A stretch of 64,000 nt of DNA from Candidatus Amarolinea dominans. GTDB taxonomy: Bacteria; Chloroflexota; Anaerolineae; SSC4; Amarolineaceae. Made by a program: the position numbers and the translations under genes. Below, in pieces: positions 53,318 to 61,495 of this stretch. The notes beneath the pieces are model-generated. The model was not told the DNA's origin, ran no database searches, and saw nothing but the letters and a program-made list of their open reading frames with translations. Within the stretch, counting starts at the first letter, position 1. Every line of letters starts with the position of its first letter. The stretch lies in contig JADJYJ010000031.1 in NCBI GenBank assembly GCA_016719785.1, positions 248,001 to 312,000 of the forward strand, written 5' to 3'.

Positions 53318-54508
53318 TCACTCCATCTCTGGCGAGCCGGGCCACAGGTTCTCGATCTTGATCGGATTTCCGTTGACGAAGACCCGCGTCCCCTTCCAGG
53401 TATGCACCCGGTCGAAGAGGACCCAAAACCGGTTCATATCCCGACGCTGATACACATTGCGGTAGACGATCTCGCGGTTTTCATCCAGAAGCTTGATGAA
53501 ACCAGGGTGACGGCGGGCCAGGGTCACAGTTGAGTTCAGCTTTTCGGACGCTGATTCGCCAAATTCCAGCACCACATACCAGCCGCGGTCCGCCCAGGCT
53601 GTGGCGGCCGGGGTAACAACCCGCGGGCGCTCCGTGAAGTGCCCGCCCAGTTGTGCGCTGCGCTCCGCGGCCTGCAGAAGATCGTTCATCGCCCGTTCGA
53701 AGCCAGGGTTGCTGCACATATCAATCGCCTGCACGCTAAAACACAAGCTGGGATTGATGAGTTGAATCTGCATGGGGCGCTGTTCGGCGCGCAGGGCGCT
53801 GACTTGTTGGTTCAGCCAGGTGTGGCCGGTCGCGGCCAGCTCTGCGGTCACGGCTTGCTCCACCTCTTGTGGATGCTGGCGCGCCCAGGTGCTCCAGTTG
53901 TAGCGAAAGAAGCGCCCCAGGCCCAGGGCTTGACCGGCGCTCAAGGGCACGCCCAGTTCGTTCTGCAAAGAGAGCAGCATCCCCATTTGCCACGATCCCA
54001 GGCTGCCCTGATTGACGACCCATGCGAACAACTCAGCCTGACGATAGAGCCAGGCGCCGATGGCCAGACCGTAAGCCACAAACTCACGCACAGACAGGGC
54101 GCGGTGGTGCTCCAACAGCCAGCGCATCTCCTGCAGCGCAGCCAACGCGTGCGTGTCGAACAGCGCTGTTTCCAGTTGTTGCACATAGAGCACGGTGTAG
54201 CCGACAGGCAGATGCCCCTCGTGCGTGCGCAGCCAGTTCCAAAAAAACCAGCGCTGCTCTGCCGAAAGATTGTGGAACGCGGGCCGATAGCTTGGTTCCG
54301 GCACGGCATGTCCGCCACTCGGCGCCTGCAAGGGTAAGTCAGGGTCAATCATGCTCAGGTCAGGCCCGATCGTATCCAGCAGCATAATGGCAGAGCGATG
54401 CTCACGCCACGCGTGACGCAATTGCTGAGCGGCCGTCAGGTGACGCCCCTTGAAGCGCAAGAAAGGCAGCGCGAGTTCGTCCCACGGTGTGCGAGTCTGG
54501 TTTGGCAT
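53318..54508 (-). CDS. TerB_N-like hypothetical protein
   Basis: 396 codons. A segment near residue 70 (PEPSYRPAFHNLSAEQRWFFWNWLR, then PVGYTVLYVQQLETAL) resembles the TerB_N domain found with tellurite-resistance-type proteins. The rest is helical and a final beta-rich part has HPGFIKLLDENREIVYRNVYQRRD. No enzyme motif is visible. The promoter lies directly at the ATG, so the mRNA appears leaderless. Confidence 0.6.
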   Translation of the reverse strand: MPNQTRTPWDELALPFLRFKGRHLTAAQQLRHAWREHRSAIMLLDTIGPDLSMIDPDLPLQAPSGGHAVPEPSYRPAFHNLSAEQRWFFWNWLRTHEGHLPVGYTVLYVQQLETALFDTHALAALQEMRWLLEHHRALSVREFVAYGLAIGAWLYRQAELFAWVVNQGSLGSWQMGMLLSLQNELGVPLSAGQALGLGRFFRYNWSTWARQHPQEVEQAVTAELAATGHTWLNQQVSALRAEQRPMQIQLINPSLCFSVQAIDMCSNPGFERAMNDLLQAAERSAQLGGHFTERPRVVTPAATAWADRGWYVVLEFGESASEKLNSTVTLARRHPGFIKLLDENREIVYRNVYQRRDMNRFWVLFDRVHTWKGTRVFVNGNPIKIENLWPGSPEME

Positions 54509-54514
54509 GACCTG

Positions 54515-54543
54515 AGTATAGCACGACCGGCAGTCAGCAGCAA
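54515..54543 (-). promoter_or_regulatory. Promoter with the start codon at the expected +1 (leaderless)
   Basis: On the minus strand TTGCTG (54538-54543), 17 bases, TATACT (54515-54520); the ATG at 54508 begins about seven bases after the -10 box. Confidence 0.65.
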
Positions 54544-54589
54544 GGGCCGGTGTCCGCAGGGCTTACATGTCGCGTCGCGCCATGCCAGC

Positions 54590-54618
54590 TTGACACCAGG
54601 GGCCGGGCGGCGTATCAT
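54590..54618 (+). promoter_or_regulatory. Promoter of the CBS-domain gene
   Basis: TTGACA (54590-54595), 17 bases, TATCAT (54613-54618); the ATG lies 45 bases downstream. Confidence 0.75.
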
Positions 54619-54662
54619 AAAACTGTGACTTCTTGCGTAGTTTGCCTGAGGGAGGAAACATC

Positions 54663-55280
54663 ATGTACGTGCGTAATCTGATGAGCCAGCCGGTCATTAC
54701 TGCGACGACAGACACCGGCGCGGGCCTGGCCCTGCAACTGATGCGTGAAAAAATCATCCGCCGCCTGCCCATTGTAGACAACGAAGGACGCCTGGTCGGC
54801 ATCGTGAACGACCGCAGCCTGCTGCGTCTGCTGGCAGAGCCGCGACGTCATCGCAGCGACCCCCTGCCAACGGTTGGCCGCGTCATGTCGGCCCCGGTGT
54901 TTACGGTGACACCAGACCTGCCGCTGGAGGAGGCCGCCTCGCTCATGGCTGACAAACGCGTGGGCGCTCTGCTGGTGGTGGAAGACGAGAAACCAATCGG
55001 TATCTTGACCGACCGCGATCTGTACCGCGTGTTTTTTGATCTGTTGGGCGGTCGCGATCCCGGACTGCGGGTCACACTGCGGGCGCCCGCCAACGTTGAT
55101 ATTCTGGCCGATGTCGCGATTGCCGTTTCCAACGCCGGCGGCGCGCTGCGCAGTTTTGGCAGTGTCACCCATCAGGATGAAACGCTCATGGTGTTGAAGG
55201 TCAAATATATCAACGAGGATGAACTACGCATGCTCCTGCGCGATTTCTCGGTGGAGATCGAGAGTGTGCGCCAGGCCTGA
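54663..55280 (+). CDS. CBS-domain pair protein
   Basis: 205 codons from ATG at 54663, with GGGAGG upstream. Two CBS motifs: VRNLMSQPVITATTDT through LPIVDNEGRLVGIVNDRSL, and VGRVMSAPVFTVTPDLPLEEA through ALLVVEDEKPIGILTDRDL. A C-terminal part of about 70 residues has an ACT-like beta pattern (DVAIAVSNAGGALRSFGSV). CBS pairs bind adenosyl nucleotides and sense energy state. It is transcribed alone from its own promoter. Confidence 0.9.
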   Translation: MYVRNLMSQPVITATTDTGAGLALQLMREKIIRRLPIVDNEGRLVGIVNDRSLLRLLAEPRRHRSDPLPTVGRVMSAPVFTVTPDLPLEEAASLMADKRVGALLVVEDEKPIGILTDRDLYRVFFDLLGGRDPGLRVTLRAPANVDILADVAIAVSNAGGALRSFGSVTHQDETLMVLKVKYINEDELRMLLRDFSVEIESVRQA

Positions 55281-55284
55281 AAAA

Positions 55285-55315
55285 CCAGGAGGGGGCGTCA
55301 GCAACGCCCCCTCCT
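55285..55315. terminator. Terminator hairpin between convergent genes
   Basis: A perfect 13-bp stem (CAGGAGGGGGCGT with its complement) and loop cagca between the CBS gene stop and the stop of the convergent gene at 55328. The T-run is poor. Confidence 0.7.
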
Positions 55316-55327
55316 GTGGCGCCGGCG

Positions 55328-55729
55328 CTAATCTTCGGCCAGTTGGCCCGGCATTTCCACCCGCACAATGTCTCCGTGCAGGTTGATGATGACACGAAAG
55401 CCCAACATCCCCAGCCATGATTTGGTCTCGTCGGGCAGGGTGTGATCGAGCACCTGGTCCATGTTCTTGATCGAAGCGTCCACGGCCGCTTTGGTAAACA
55501 GGTCATCGCGCCCCAGCATCTGCAAGGCGCTGCTGACGGCGAGGTCGTGATGGGCCTCGATTTCGTCCCGCAGCATGTGCAACACCTGCTGATCTACCTG
55601 GCGCGCCGCGATGTGGCGTCGAAAACCTGCATCGAGCACCACATAGAAGGCCTCATCCCCAATGACGACCGCGTCCACCGGCCGGCCATCTTCATCCTGA
55701 ATCAAGCCGGCAAAAAATGCGCCAGGCAT
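55328..55729 (-). CDS. Hypothetical protein upstream-adjacent to glgB in its operon
   Basis: 133 codons with an AAAGGAG site. It has FFAGLIQDEDGRPVDAVVIG, FYVVLDAGFRRHIAARQVD and LGFRVIINLHGDIVRVEM. It looks like a compact alpha/beta soluble protein of a family restricted to a few phyla. No catalytic motif seen. It follows the branching enzyme gene by 24 bases and may be cotranscribed. Confidence 0.65.
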   Translation of the reverse strand: MPGAFFAGLIQDEDGRPVDAVVIGDEAFYVVLDAGFRRHIAARQVDQQVLHMLRDEIEAHHDLAVSSALQMLGRDDLFTKAAVDASIKNMDQVLDHTLPDETKSWLGMLGFRVIINLHGDIVRVEMPGQLAED

Positions 55730-55753
55730 AGATCGTTCTCCTTTCGTAACTGC

Positions 55754-57994
55754 TCAGGCATCCGGCGCGCTGATGACCGGTTCTTGTGCAGGCGTCTTGA
55801 GGATGACCACACCCAGCGGCGGAATGGTCAACAAGACAGAGTGCGGGCGCTTGTCCCACGCTATTGGATCCGAGGGCACGCCGCCATTGTTGCCCACATT
55901 GCTGCCACCGTACGGGACGGCATCAGAGTTGAAAACCTCGGTATAGAAGCCCGCAAACGGCACACCAACCCGGTACCCGCTGCGGGGCACCGGCGCGAAG
56001 TTACAGACAACTACCAGACGCTGATTGGAATCTGCCGCGCGGCGCTCGAAGGCAATGATGGATTTGTCTATATCGTGAAAGTTGATCCACTCGAAGCCTT
56101 CCCACGAAAAATCTACCTGGTGCATGGCCGGCTCTGATTGGTAAAGATGATTCAAGTCGGCCACAAACTGTTGCAGTTGTTTGTGCAAGCCGGACTCGGC
56201 CAGGTGCCAATCAAGACTGTGATCGTGGTCCCACTCGTGCCATTGGCCAAACTCACCGCCCATGAAGAGCAGCTTCTTGCCGGGATGGGTGTACATGTAC
56301 GCGTAGAGTGCGCGCAGGCTGGCGAATCGTTGCCAATCATCGCCTGGCATCTTGGTCACCATGGCTTTTTTCAGATGTACCACTTCGTCGTGCGAGAAGG
56401 GCAGGATGAAATTCTCACTAAAGGCGTACATCAAAGAAAAAGTGATGCTGTGGTGGTGGAAGCGCCGGAAGACGGCGTCCATCTCCATGTAGTCGAGCAT
56501 GTCGTGCATCCAGCCCATGTTCCACTTGAGATCGAAGCCGAGACCGCCCACGTAACCGGGCCGGGTGACCAGCGGCCATGAGGTTGACTCCTCGGCCATG
56601 GTCAAGACATCCGGGAATTCCTTGTGGACCTGCTCGTTGAAGCGACGGATGAAATCAACCGCTTCCAGATTCTCGCGCCCACCATATTGATTGGGAAGCC
56701 AGTCGCCCCCCTCCCGGCCGTAGTCCAGGTAGAGCATCGAAGCCACCGCGTCCACGCGCAACCCGTCAATGTGATATTTGTCCAGCCAGTAGAGCGCGTT
56801 GGAGATGAGAAAATTGCGCACCTCGTTGCGCCCAAAGTTGAAGATATTAGTGCCCCACTGCGCGTGTTCGCCCCGCCGCGGGTCCGCATGCTCGTACAGG
56901 TGCGTCCCGTCGAAATAAGCCAGGCCATGCGAATCTTTGGGGAAGTGAGCCGGCACCCAGTCCAGGATGACGCCGATCCCGTTTTGATGCAGATGATCTA
57001 CAAAATACATGAAGTCGGTCGGCGTACCAAAACGGCTGGTCGGCGCAAAATAGCCGACGACCTGGTAGCCCCACGAGCCATCGAAGGGGTGTTCGGCCAC
57101 AGGCAGCAGTTCGATATGGGTGTAGCCAAGTTTCTTGACATACGCCGCCAGCTTATGCGCCAGGTCGCGATAGTTCAGGAAATCGTTAGTCTCCGGCGCG
57201 CGCTGCCACGAGCCCAGGTGTACTTCATAGATGGACATGGGGGCGGTCAAGGCGTTGTGCTGGCGGCGGTTGGCCGCCCAGTCGTCATCACCCCATTCGT
57301 AATGCTCAATGTCGAATACGACTGAGCCGGTGTTGGGGCGCCGTTCCGCGTAAACGCCGTACGGGTCCGACTTATCGCCGGTGAAGCCCATGTAGCGGGA
57401 CTTGATCTCGTATTTGTAGACCTCGCCTTGCACCAGGCCAGGCACGAACAACTCCCACACGCCCAACTGCCCCCGCAGTTGCAGCGGGTGAGTTCGTCCG
57501 TCCCACTGGTTGAAATTGCCCTTGACGCTGACCCGTTCGGCATTGGGCGCCCAGACCGCAAAATGCACGCCTTGCACACCAGCCACTGTGCGCAGATGGG
57601 CGCCCAGCTTCTCGTACGTCCGAAAATGCGTGCCCTCGCCCAACAAGTGCAGATCGAACTCCGTCAGTTGCAGAGGGTACGCGTACGGGTCCTCGATGTC
57701 CACCTCACTGCCATCGTGGCCGACCAGGTGCAGATAATAAGGAAAAATCTCCGCGCTATCTGCAAACACGGCCTCGAAGAAGCCGACGTCGTTCAGTTTC
57801 TGCATCGCCGTGCTCTGCGTGGGGTCGTCTTTGGCAACCACCCACACCTGCGCCTCCAGCGGGCGGAAGGCGCGAATGGCCACCGCCTGACGCCCAGCGC
57901 CCAGGTCCTGCACGTGAGGCCCCAGCACGTCCAGCGGTGCGCCATGATAAGCAAACACAATCGCATCTATTTCGCCGTCCAATACGGTTTTCAT
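55754..57994 (-). CDS. glgB: 1,4-alpha-glucan branching enzyme
   Basis: 746 codons, standard for GlgB. An N-terminal CBM48-like portion is followed by the GH13 barrel: HIELLPVAEHPFDGSWGYQ, the catalytic Asp in DGLRVDAVASMLY, catalytic Glu in VLTMAEESTSWP and the late FSHDEVVHLKK. It makes alpha-1,6 branches in glycogen using maltooligosaccharide chains. No glgA or glgC gene is in the window. It is transcribed from the minus promoter at 58058-58085, divergent from a membrane protein gene. Confidence 0.95.
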   Translation of the reverse strand: MKTVLDGEIDAIVFAYHGAPLDVLGPHVQDLGAGRQAVAIRAFRPLEAQVWVVAKDDPTQSTAMQKLNDVGFFEAVFADSAEIFPYYLHLVGHDGSEVDIEDPYAYPLQLTEFDLHLLGEGTHFRTYEKLGAHLRTVAGVQGVHFAVWAPNAERVSVKGNFNQWDGRTHPLQLRGQLGVWELFVPGLVQGEVYKYEIKSRYMGFTGDKSDPYGVYAERRPNTGSVVFDIEHYEWGDDDWAANRRQHNALTAPMSIYEVHLGSWQRAPETNDFLNYRDLAHKLAAYVKKLGYTHIELLPVAEHPFDGSWGYQVVGYFAPTSRFGTPTDFMYFVDHLHQNGIGVILDWVPAHFPKDSHGLAYFDGTHLYEHADPRRGEHAQWGTNIFNFGRNEVRNFLISNALYWLDKYHIDGLRVDAVASMLYLDYGREGGDWLPNQYGGRENLEAVDFIRRFNEQVHKEFPDVLTMAEESTSWPLVTRPGYVGGLGFDLKWNMGWMHDMLDYMEMDAVFRRFHHHSITFSLMYAFSENFILPFSHDEVVHLKKAMVTKMPGDDWQRFASLRALYAYMYTHPGKKLLFMGGEFGQWHEWDHDHSLDWHLAESGLHKQLQQFVADLNHLYQSEPAMHQVDFSWEGFEWINFHDIDKSIIAFERRAADSNQRLVVVCNFAPVPRSGYRVGVPFAGFYTEVFNSDAVPYGGSNVGNNGGVPSDPIAWDKRPHSVLLTIPPLGVVILKTPAQEPVISAPDA

Positions 57995-58057
57995 GATTCT
58001 GTTTCGTCTCCTCTCATCACCCTTTTGCCAGGCGGTGACGTGTTGCGTCCTGAGTCA

Positions 58058-58085
58058 TTGTACCCGATTTTCGCGTCCCCTTCAA
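58058..58085 (-). promoter_or_regulatory. Promoter of glgB
   Basis: On the minus strand TTGAAG (58080-58085), 16 bases, TACAAT (58058-58063). Confidence 0.65.
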
Positions 58086-58094
58086 CTCAGTCGT

Positions 58095-58123
58095 TTGCCG
58101 CGCATAATCGCCTGTGTTATACT
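58095..58123 (+). promoter_or_regulatory. Promoter of the DUF2142-like gene
   Basis: TTGCCG (58095-58100), 17 bases, TATACT (58118-58123). Together with the glgB promoter it forms a compact divergent promoter region. A hairpin (TGCCTG/CAGGCA, 58142-58159) lies in the leader right before the first ATG. Confidence 0.7.
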
Positions 58124-58164
58124 GCGCCAACCGAGCTGCGGTGCCTGTCTGCGCAGGCAAATCT

Positions 58165-59622
58165 ATGGGGGATGCGCGAAGCCACTTGAAGAAGCAGACC
58201 ATGCTTTGGCACAGAGCCATTGTGCTGACCTACCTGGTCATTGGCGTTCTGTTTGCGGTCTACACCCCAGCCTGGCAGGCGCCGGATGAGCCGGCCCATT
58301 ACAACTACATCCACATTGTGGCCACGCAGGGCGTGCTGCCGGTTCTGCAGGCCGGCGATTACAACCAGGCCGAGCAGACCGCGGCAATCGTCGCCCGCTT
58401 TGGTCCCGGCACTTCCATCGAGGCTTTCCGCTACGAATTCCATCAGCCGCCGCTCTATTACGTCCTGGCTGCGCCGCTCTTTCGCCTGACCGGCGGCGCC
58501 CTGCTGCCGTTACGCCTGTTCTCCGTTTTCCTGGGTGGATTGCTCTTGTTGGTGGTCCACCGCGCCGCCATGCTGATCGTGCGCCCGGCCATCGCCCTGG
58601 GCGCCATGGCCTTCGTCGCCTTCTTGCCCATGCACATCGCCATGCTGGCCGCGGTCAACAACGACAGCCTGGCGGAGCTGTTGATTGCCATCATGCTCTG
58701 GCAATGCCTGCGCCTGTTGATCCGCCCCGCGCCAGGGACGCTGTGGCCCTGGCTGTGGCTGGGCATCGTCACCGGCCTGGGGCTGATCACCAAGAGCACC
58801 GTCTACGCCATGCTGCCCCTGCTTGGGGTGACGCTGCTGCTGGCCTGGCGTGATAGTCATCGTCATGATCCAACCTGGCGCCGGGCTGCCAGCCTGACCT
58901 TCGCTGTGACGCTGCCGCTGCTCCTGCTGGCGCTGCCCTGGTGGGTGCGCAACCTGGCCGTTTATGGCGGCGCCGACTTCCTCGGCCTCAACCGGCACGA
59001 GGACATCGTGCTCGGACAACTGCGCACGAGTGAATTTCTCGCGCAGGAGGGTTGGGTCAGCCTGGGCACGCGTTTCGTCACCTGGACGTTCCGCTCCTTC
59101 TGGGGTCAATTTGGCTGGATGAGCGTCCTGCTTGATGACCGTATCTACACCGCGCTGCTCATCCTCAGCCTGGCGGCCGGCGTAGGCGCAGGCTGGGCGC
59201 TGTGGCGGGCGTGGCCGCAGCGCGTTCACCGCCGCGGCCTGTTGATCCTGGCTCTCGCCATGCTGGGCGCCGCAGGCGGCTATCTCTGGTACAACCTGGG
59301 CTTCGTACAGCACCAGGGGCGCTATCTCTTCTCCGCGCTGCTGCCGGCGGCGTTGGGCCTGAGCGCAGGACTGGCCGCGCTGGCGCAACCCAGCGCCAGT
59401 CGCACAGCGGCCGCCCTGGCCGCGGGTGGCCTGCTCCTGAGTCTGGCCGTGGCGCCTGGCCGTTGGACGCTGCTGCTGTGGGCGGCGGCGGTCATTTTGC
59501 TGGCGCTGCTGCCCCGCCTGCAACGCTGGCACGGTCTGCTCTACCGCGGCGTGTTCGTCGGTCTGGCCGGGCTGTGCCTTGTCAGCCTCTTCTGGTTCAT
59601 CATGCCACAGCTACAGCTCTGA
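58165..59622 (+). CDS. DUF2142/GT39-like membrane protein
   Basis: 486 codons from ATG 58165; ATG 58201 is equally possible, and neither has a good ribosome site. Many membrane segments. The extracytoplasmic motif PAWQAPDEPAHYNYIHI and FHQPPLYYVLAAPLF place it among DUF2142 and dolichyl-phosphate-mannose-type glycosyltransferases (acidic Asp-Glu in the first loop is the likely catalytic or sugar-lipid site). It may transfer a sugar from a lipid carrier to a protein or polymer outside the membrane. No partner is identified. Confidence 0.78.
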   Translation: MGDARSHLKKQTMLWHRAIVLTYLVIGVLFAVYTPAWQAPDEPAHYNYIHIVATQGVLPVLQAGDYNQAEQTAAIVARFGPGTSIEAFRYEFHQPPLYYVLAAPLFRLTGGALLPLRLFSVFLGGLLLLVVHRAAMLIVRPAIALGAMAFVAFLPMHIAMLAAVNNDSLAELLIAIMLWQCLRLLIRPAPGTLWPWLWLGIVTGLGLITKSTVYAMLPLLGVTLLLAWRDSHRHDPTWRRAASLTFAVTLPLLLLALPWWVRNLAVYGGADFLGLNRHEDIVLGQLRTSEFLAQEGWVSLGTRFVTWTFRSFWGQFGWMSVLLDDRIYTALLILSLAAGVGAGWALWRAWPQRVHRRGLLILALAMLGAAGGYLWYNLGFVQHQGRYLFSALLPAALGLSAGLAALAQPSASRTAAALAAGGLLLSLAVAPGRWTLLLWAAAVILLALLPRLQRWHGLLYRGVFVGLAGLCLVSLFWFIMPQLQL

Positions 59623-59629
59623 GGATGCG

Positions 59630-60307
59630 CTACGACGGCCGACTGCCAACGACCCGCGCCGGCACGCCCACCGCAATCGCGTAGGGCGGCACGTCACCGG
59701 TGACCACCGCGCCGGCGCCAATCACCGCGCCGCGGCCGATAGTCACACCATCCAGCACAATCACCCCCAGGCCCAGCCAGGCATCATCTTCGATCACGAT
59801 CGGCCCCTTACTAGCCAGCGGTTGATTCTTGATCGGCTGCGTCCGTTCGGCAAAGGTGTGTTGGTACGGGCTGAACGCACACTGCGGCGCAATTTGCACC
59901 TGGTTGCCGATGCGCAGATCGGCCACAAAGCCCTTGAGATTGCAGGCGCCCTGGATGTGGCTATCGCGGCCGATGACCACGCTGCCGCCGGCGCCGATCT
60001 CGATGACGGTGCCACGGTGCAGCGAGGAAAATTCGCCCACTTCGACCCGGCCCCCGTCATCGTGCGCGTAAATGGTCACGTCGTCATCAATGAAAGCATG
60101 GCGCCCCACGCGTAGATCAGCACAGCGAATCTGCGCCAGCGGCGAGATGAAGGGCCGCGGCGTCAGGTTGGCGAGCAGTTTGCGGTCCTTGTACACGCCG
60201 CCCAACAGCCAGACCGCCAGCCGCGTCGCCAGGCGGCCGCCGCCGGTTGGCCCGGAAACAGCCATCAGCCTGCGCAGCATCGGTTCCTTCACGCGCCAGG
60301 GTAACAA
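59630..60307 (-). CDS. Hexapeptide-repeat acyltransferase
   Basis: 225 codons from TTG at 60307, which has GGAGAGG five bases upstream; ATG at 60280 is an alternative. A left-handed beta-helix is recognisable in VGRHAFIDDDVTIYA, VVIGRDSHIQGACNL, LRIGNQVQIAPQCAFSP and VIVLDGVTIGRGAVIGAGAVV, ending VPPYAIAVGVPARVVG as in O-acetyltransferases. It should acetylate a sugar or similar molecule. It lies convergently with the membrane protein gene. Confidence 0.88.
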   Translation of the reverse strand: MLPWRVKEPMLRRLMAVSGPTGGGRLATRLAVWLLGGVYKDRKLLANLTPRPFISPLAQIRCADLRVGRHAFIDDDVTIYAHDDGGRVEVGEFSSLHRGTVIEIGAGGSVVIGRDSHIQGACNLKGFVADLRIGNQVQIAPQCAFSPYQHTFAERTQPIKNQPLASKGPIVIEDDAWLGLGVIVLDGVTIGRGAVIGAGAVVTGDVPPYAIAVGVPARVVGSRPS

Positions 60308-60434
60308 AGCGTCCTCTCCTTGTAGATCGTTCGCGCCGCAAGCCGTAGGTCACGCCTCCGGCGTGACAACGCCGTCCGCGGCAAATCATGCTTCGGTGCG
60401 CCAACGCCGCAACCCGTAGGCTTGCATTACAACC

Positions 60435-60467
60435 CTTGCGTCCCTGCGCCGTGGCGTCCCTGCGTTG
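60435..60467. repeat. Dispersed intergenic motif containing GCGCCGTGGCGTC (copy 2)
   Basis: Same orientation and core as the copy at 2016-2047. It lies in the 170-base gap between the epimerase and acyltransferase genes; nothing else is recognisable there. Confidence 0.5.
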
Positions 60468-60480
60468 AAATCCGCACCCA

Positions 60481-61449
60481 TCAAACCATGCCGCTGGCCC
60501 GATACCAGGCCACAGCCGTCTGAAAGGCCTCCAGCAGCGGGCCTGGCGTCCAGTGCAGTTCGGCCAGGGCGCGGGCGGGGTCGCAGGTCAGCGCGGCGGG
60601 GCGGGCCGCGGCCGGCACTGTGACCGGAGACGCGACCGGCCGCAGCAGCCCAATCAGCCGCGCGCGCCAGCCCTGGGCCGGGCGCGGGGGCGGCTGTCCG
60701 CTGGCCGCCTGCAGCAGGGCCAGGAAACCGGTCAGGTCGAGATTGCCGGCCGGATGCCCCAGGATGTAGCGCCGGCCGATCTGGCCGTGCGCGGCCGCCA
60801 GCAGGTGACCGCGGGCGATGTCATCCACGTCGCAAAAATTGATGCCGCCGGCCAGATAACCCGGCATCTGTCCGCGCAAATAGGCCAGGATGCGGCCGCC
60901 GGTGGCGGTGGGGCGCCAATCGCCCATGCCTACGGGCGCAGTGGGGTGAACGACCACCACGGCCGCGTCGCCGGCCGCGGCCGCCGCCAGTGCCAACTGC
61001 TCGCCCCGCCATTTGGAGAGAACGTAATGACTGGCGCTCCCCTCCAGGTTGAAGGCCACGTCCTCAGTGGGAAGATCGTCTGCAGCCGGCGGCCGGCCAA
61101 TCGTGCCGACGGTGCTGGTATGCACGAAACGCTCGACGCCGGCCGCGGCCGCAGCTTGCAGCAGATGGCGCGTGCCCTCCACATTGACGGCATAGAGCAG
61201 GTCACCATCGGCCGGATTGGCGCTGTAGAGCGCCGCCAGGTGATACACGTGCGTGCAGCCGAGCAGCGCCGCGGGCAGACTGGCCGGTGTACGCACATCG
61301 CCCTCGCAGACCTCCACCGCCAGCCCGGCCAGATTGCGCCGATCGCTGCCGGGGCGCAGCAGCACACGCACCGCGATGTCAGCGCGCAGAAGCGCCCGCA
61401 CCACCGCGGCCCCTACAAATCCGTTGCCCCCCGTGACCAAAGCGATCAT
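60481..61449 (-). CDS. NAD-dependent epimerase, HpnA-like
   Basis: 322 codons from ATG at 61449 (61461 is an alternative). ALVTGGNGFVGAAVVRALL is the NAD-binding motif, then VEVCEGDVRTPASLPAAL, VEGTRHLLQAAAAAGVERF, and the catalytic Tyr and Lys in YVLSKWRGEQLAL. The pattern matches hopanoid-associated sugar epimerases and dihydroflavonol reductases. It lies about 45 bases downstream of a radical SAM gene, a pairing also seen in hopanoid loci, although no squalene cyclase is in view. Confidence 0.82.
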   Translation of the reverse strand: MIALVTGGNGFVGAAVVRALLRADIAVRVLLRPGSDRRNLAGLAVEVCEGDVRTPASLPAALLGCTHVYHLAALYSANPADGDLLYAVNVEGTRHLLQAAAAAGVERFVHTSTVGTIGRPPAADDLPTEDVAFNLEGSASHYVLSKWRGEQLALAAAAAGDAAVVVVHPTAPVGMGDWRPTATGGRILAYLRGQMPGYLAGGINFCDVDDIARGHLLAAAHGQIGRRYILGHPAGNLDLTGFLALLQAASGQPPPRPAQGWRARLIGLLRPVASPVTVPAAARPAALTCDPARALAELHWTPGPLLEAFQTAVAWYRASGMV

Positions 61450-61495
61450 GTGAATTGCCATTCTTGAGATGACGCGCACGCGCCCTGCCGCCGGC

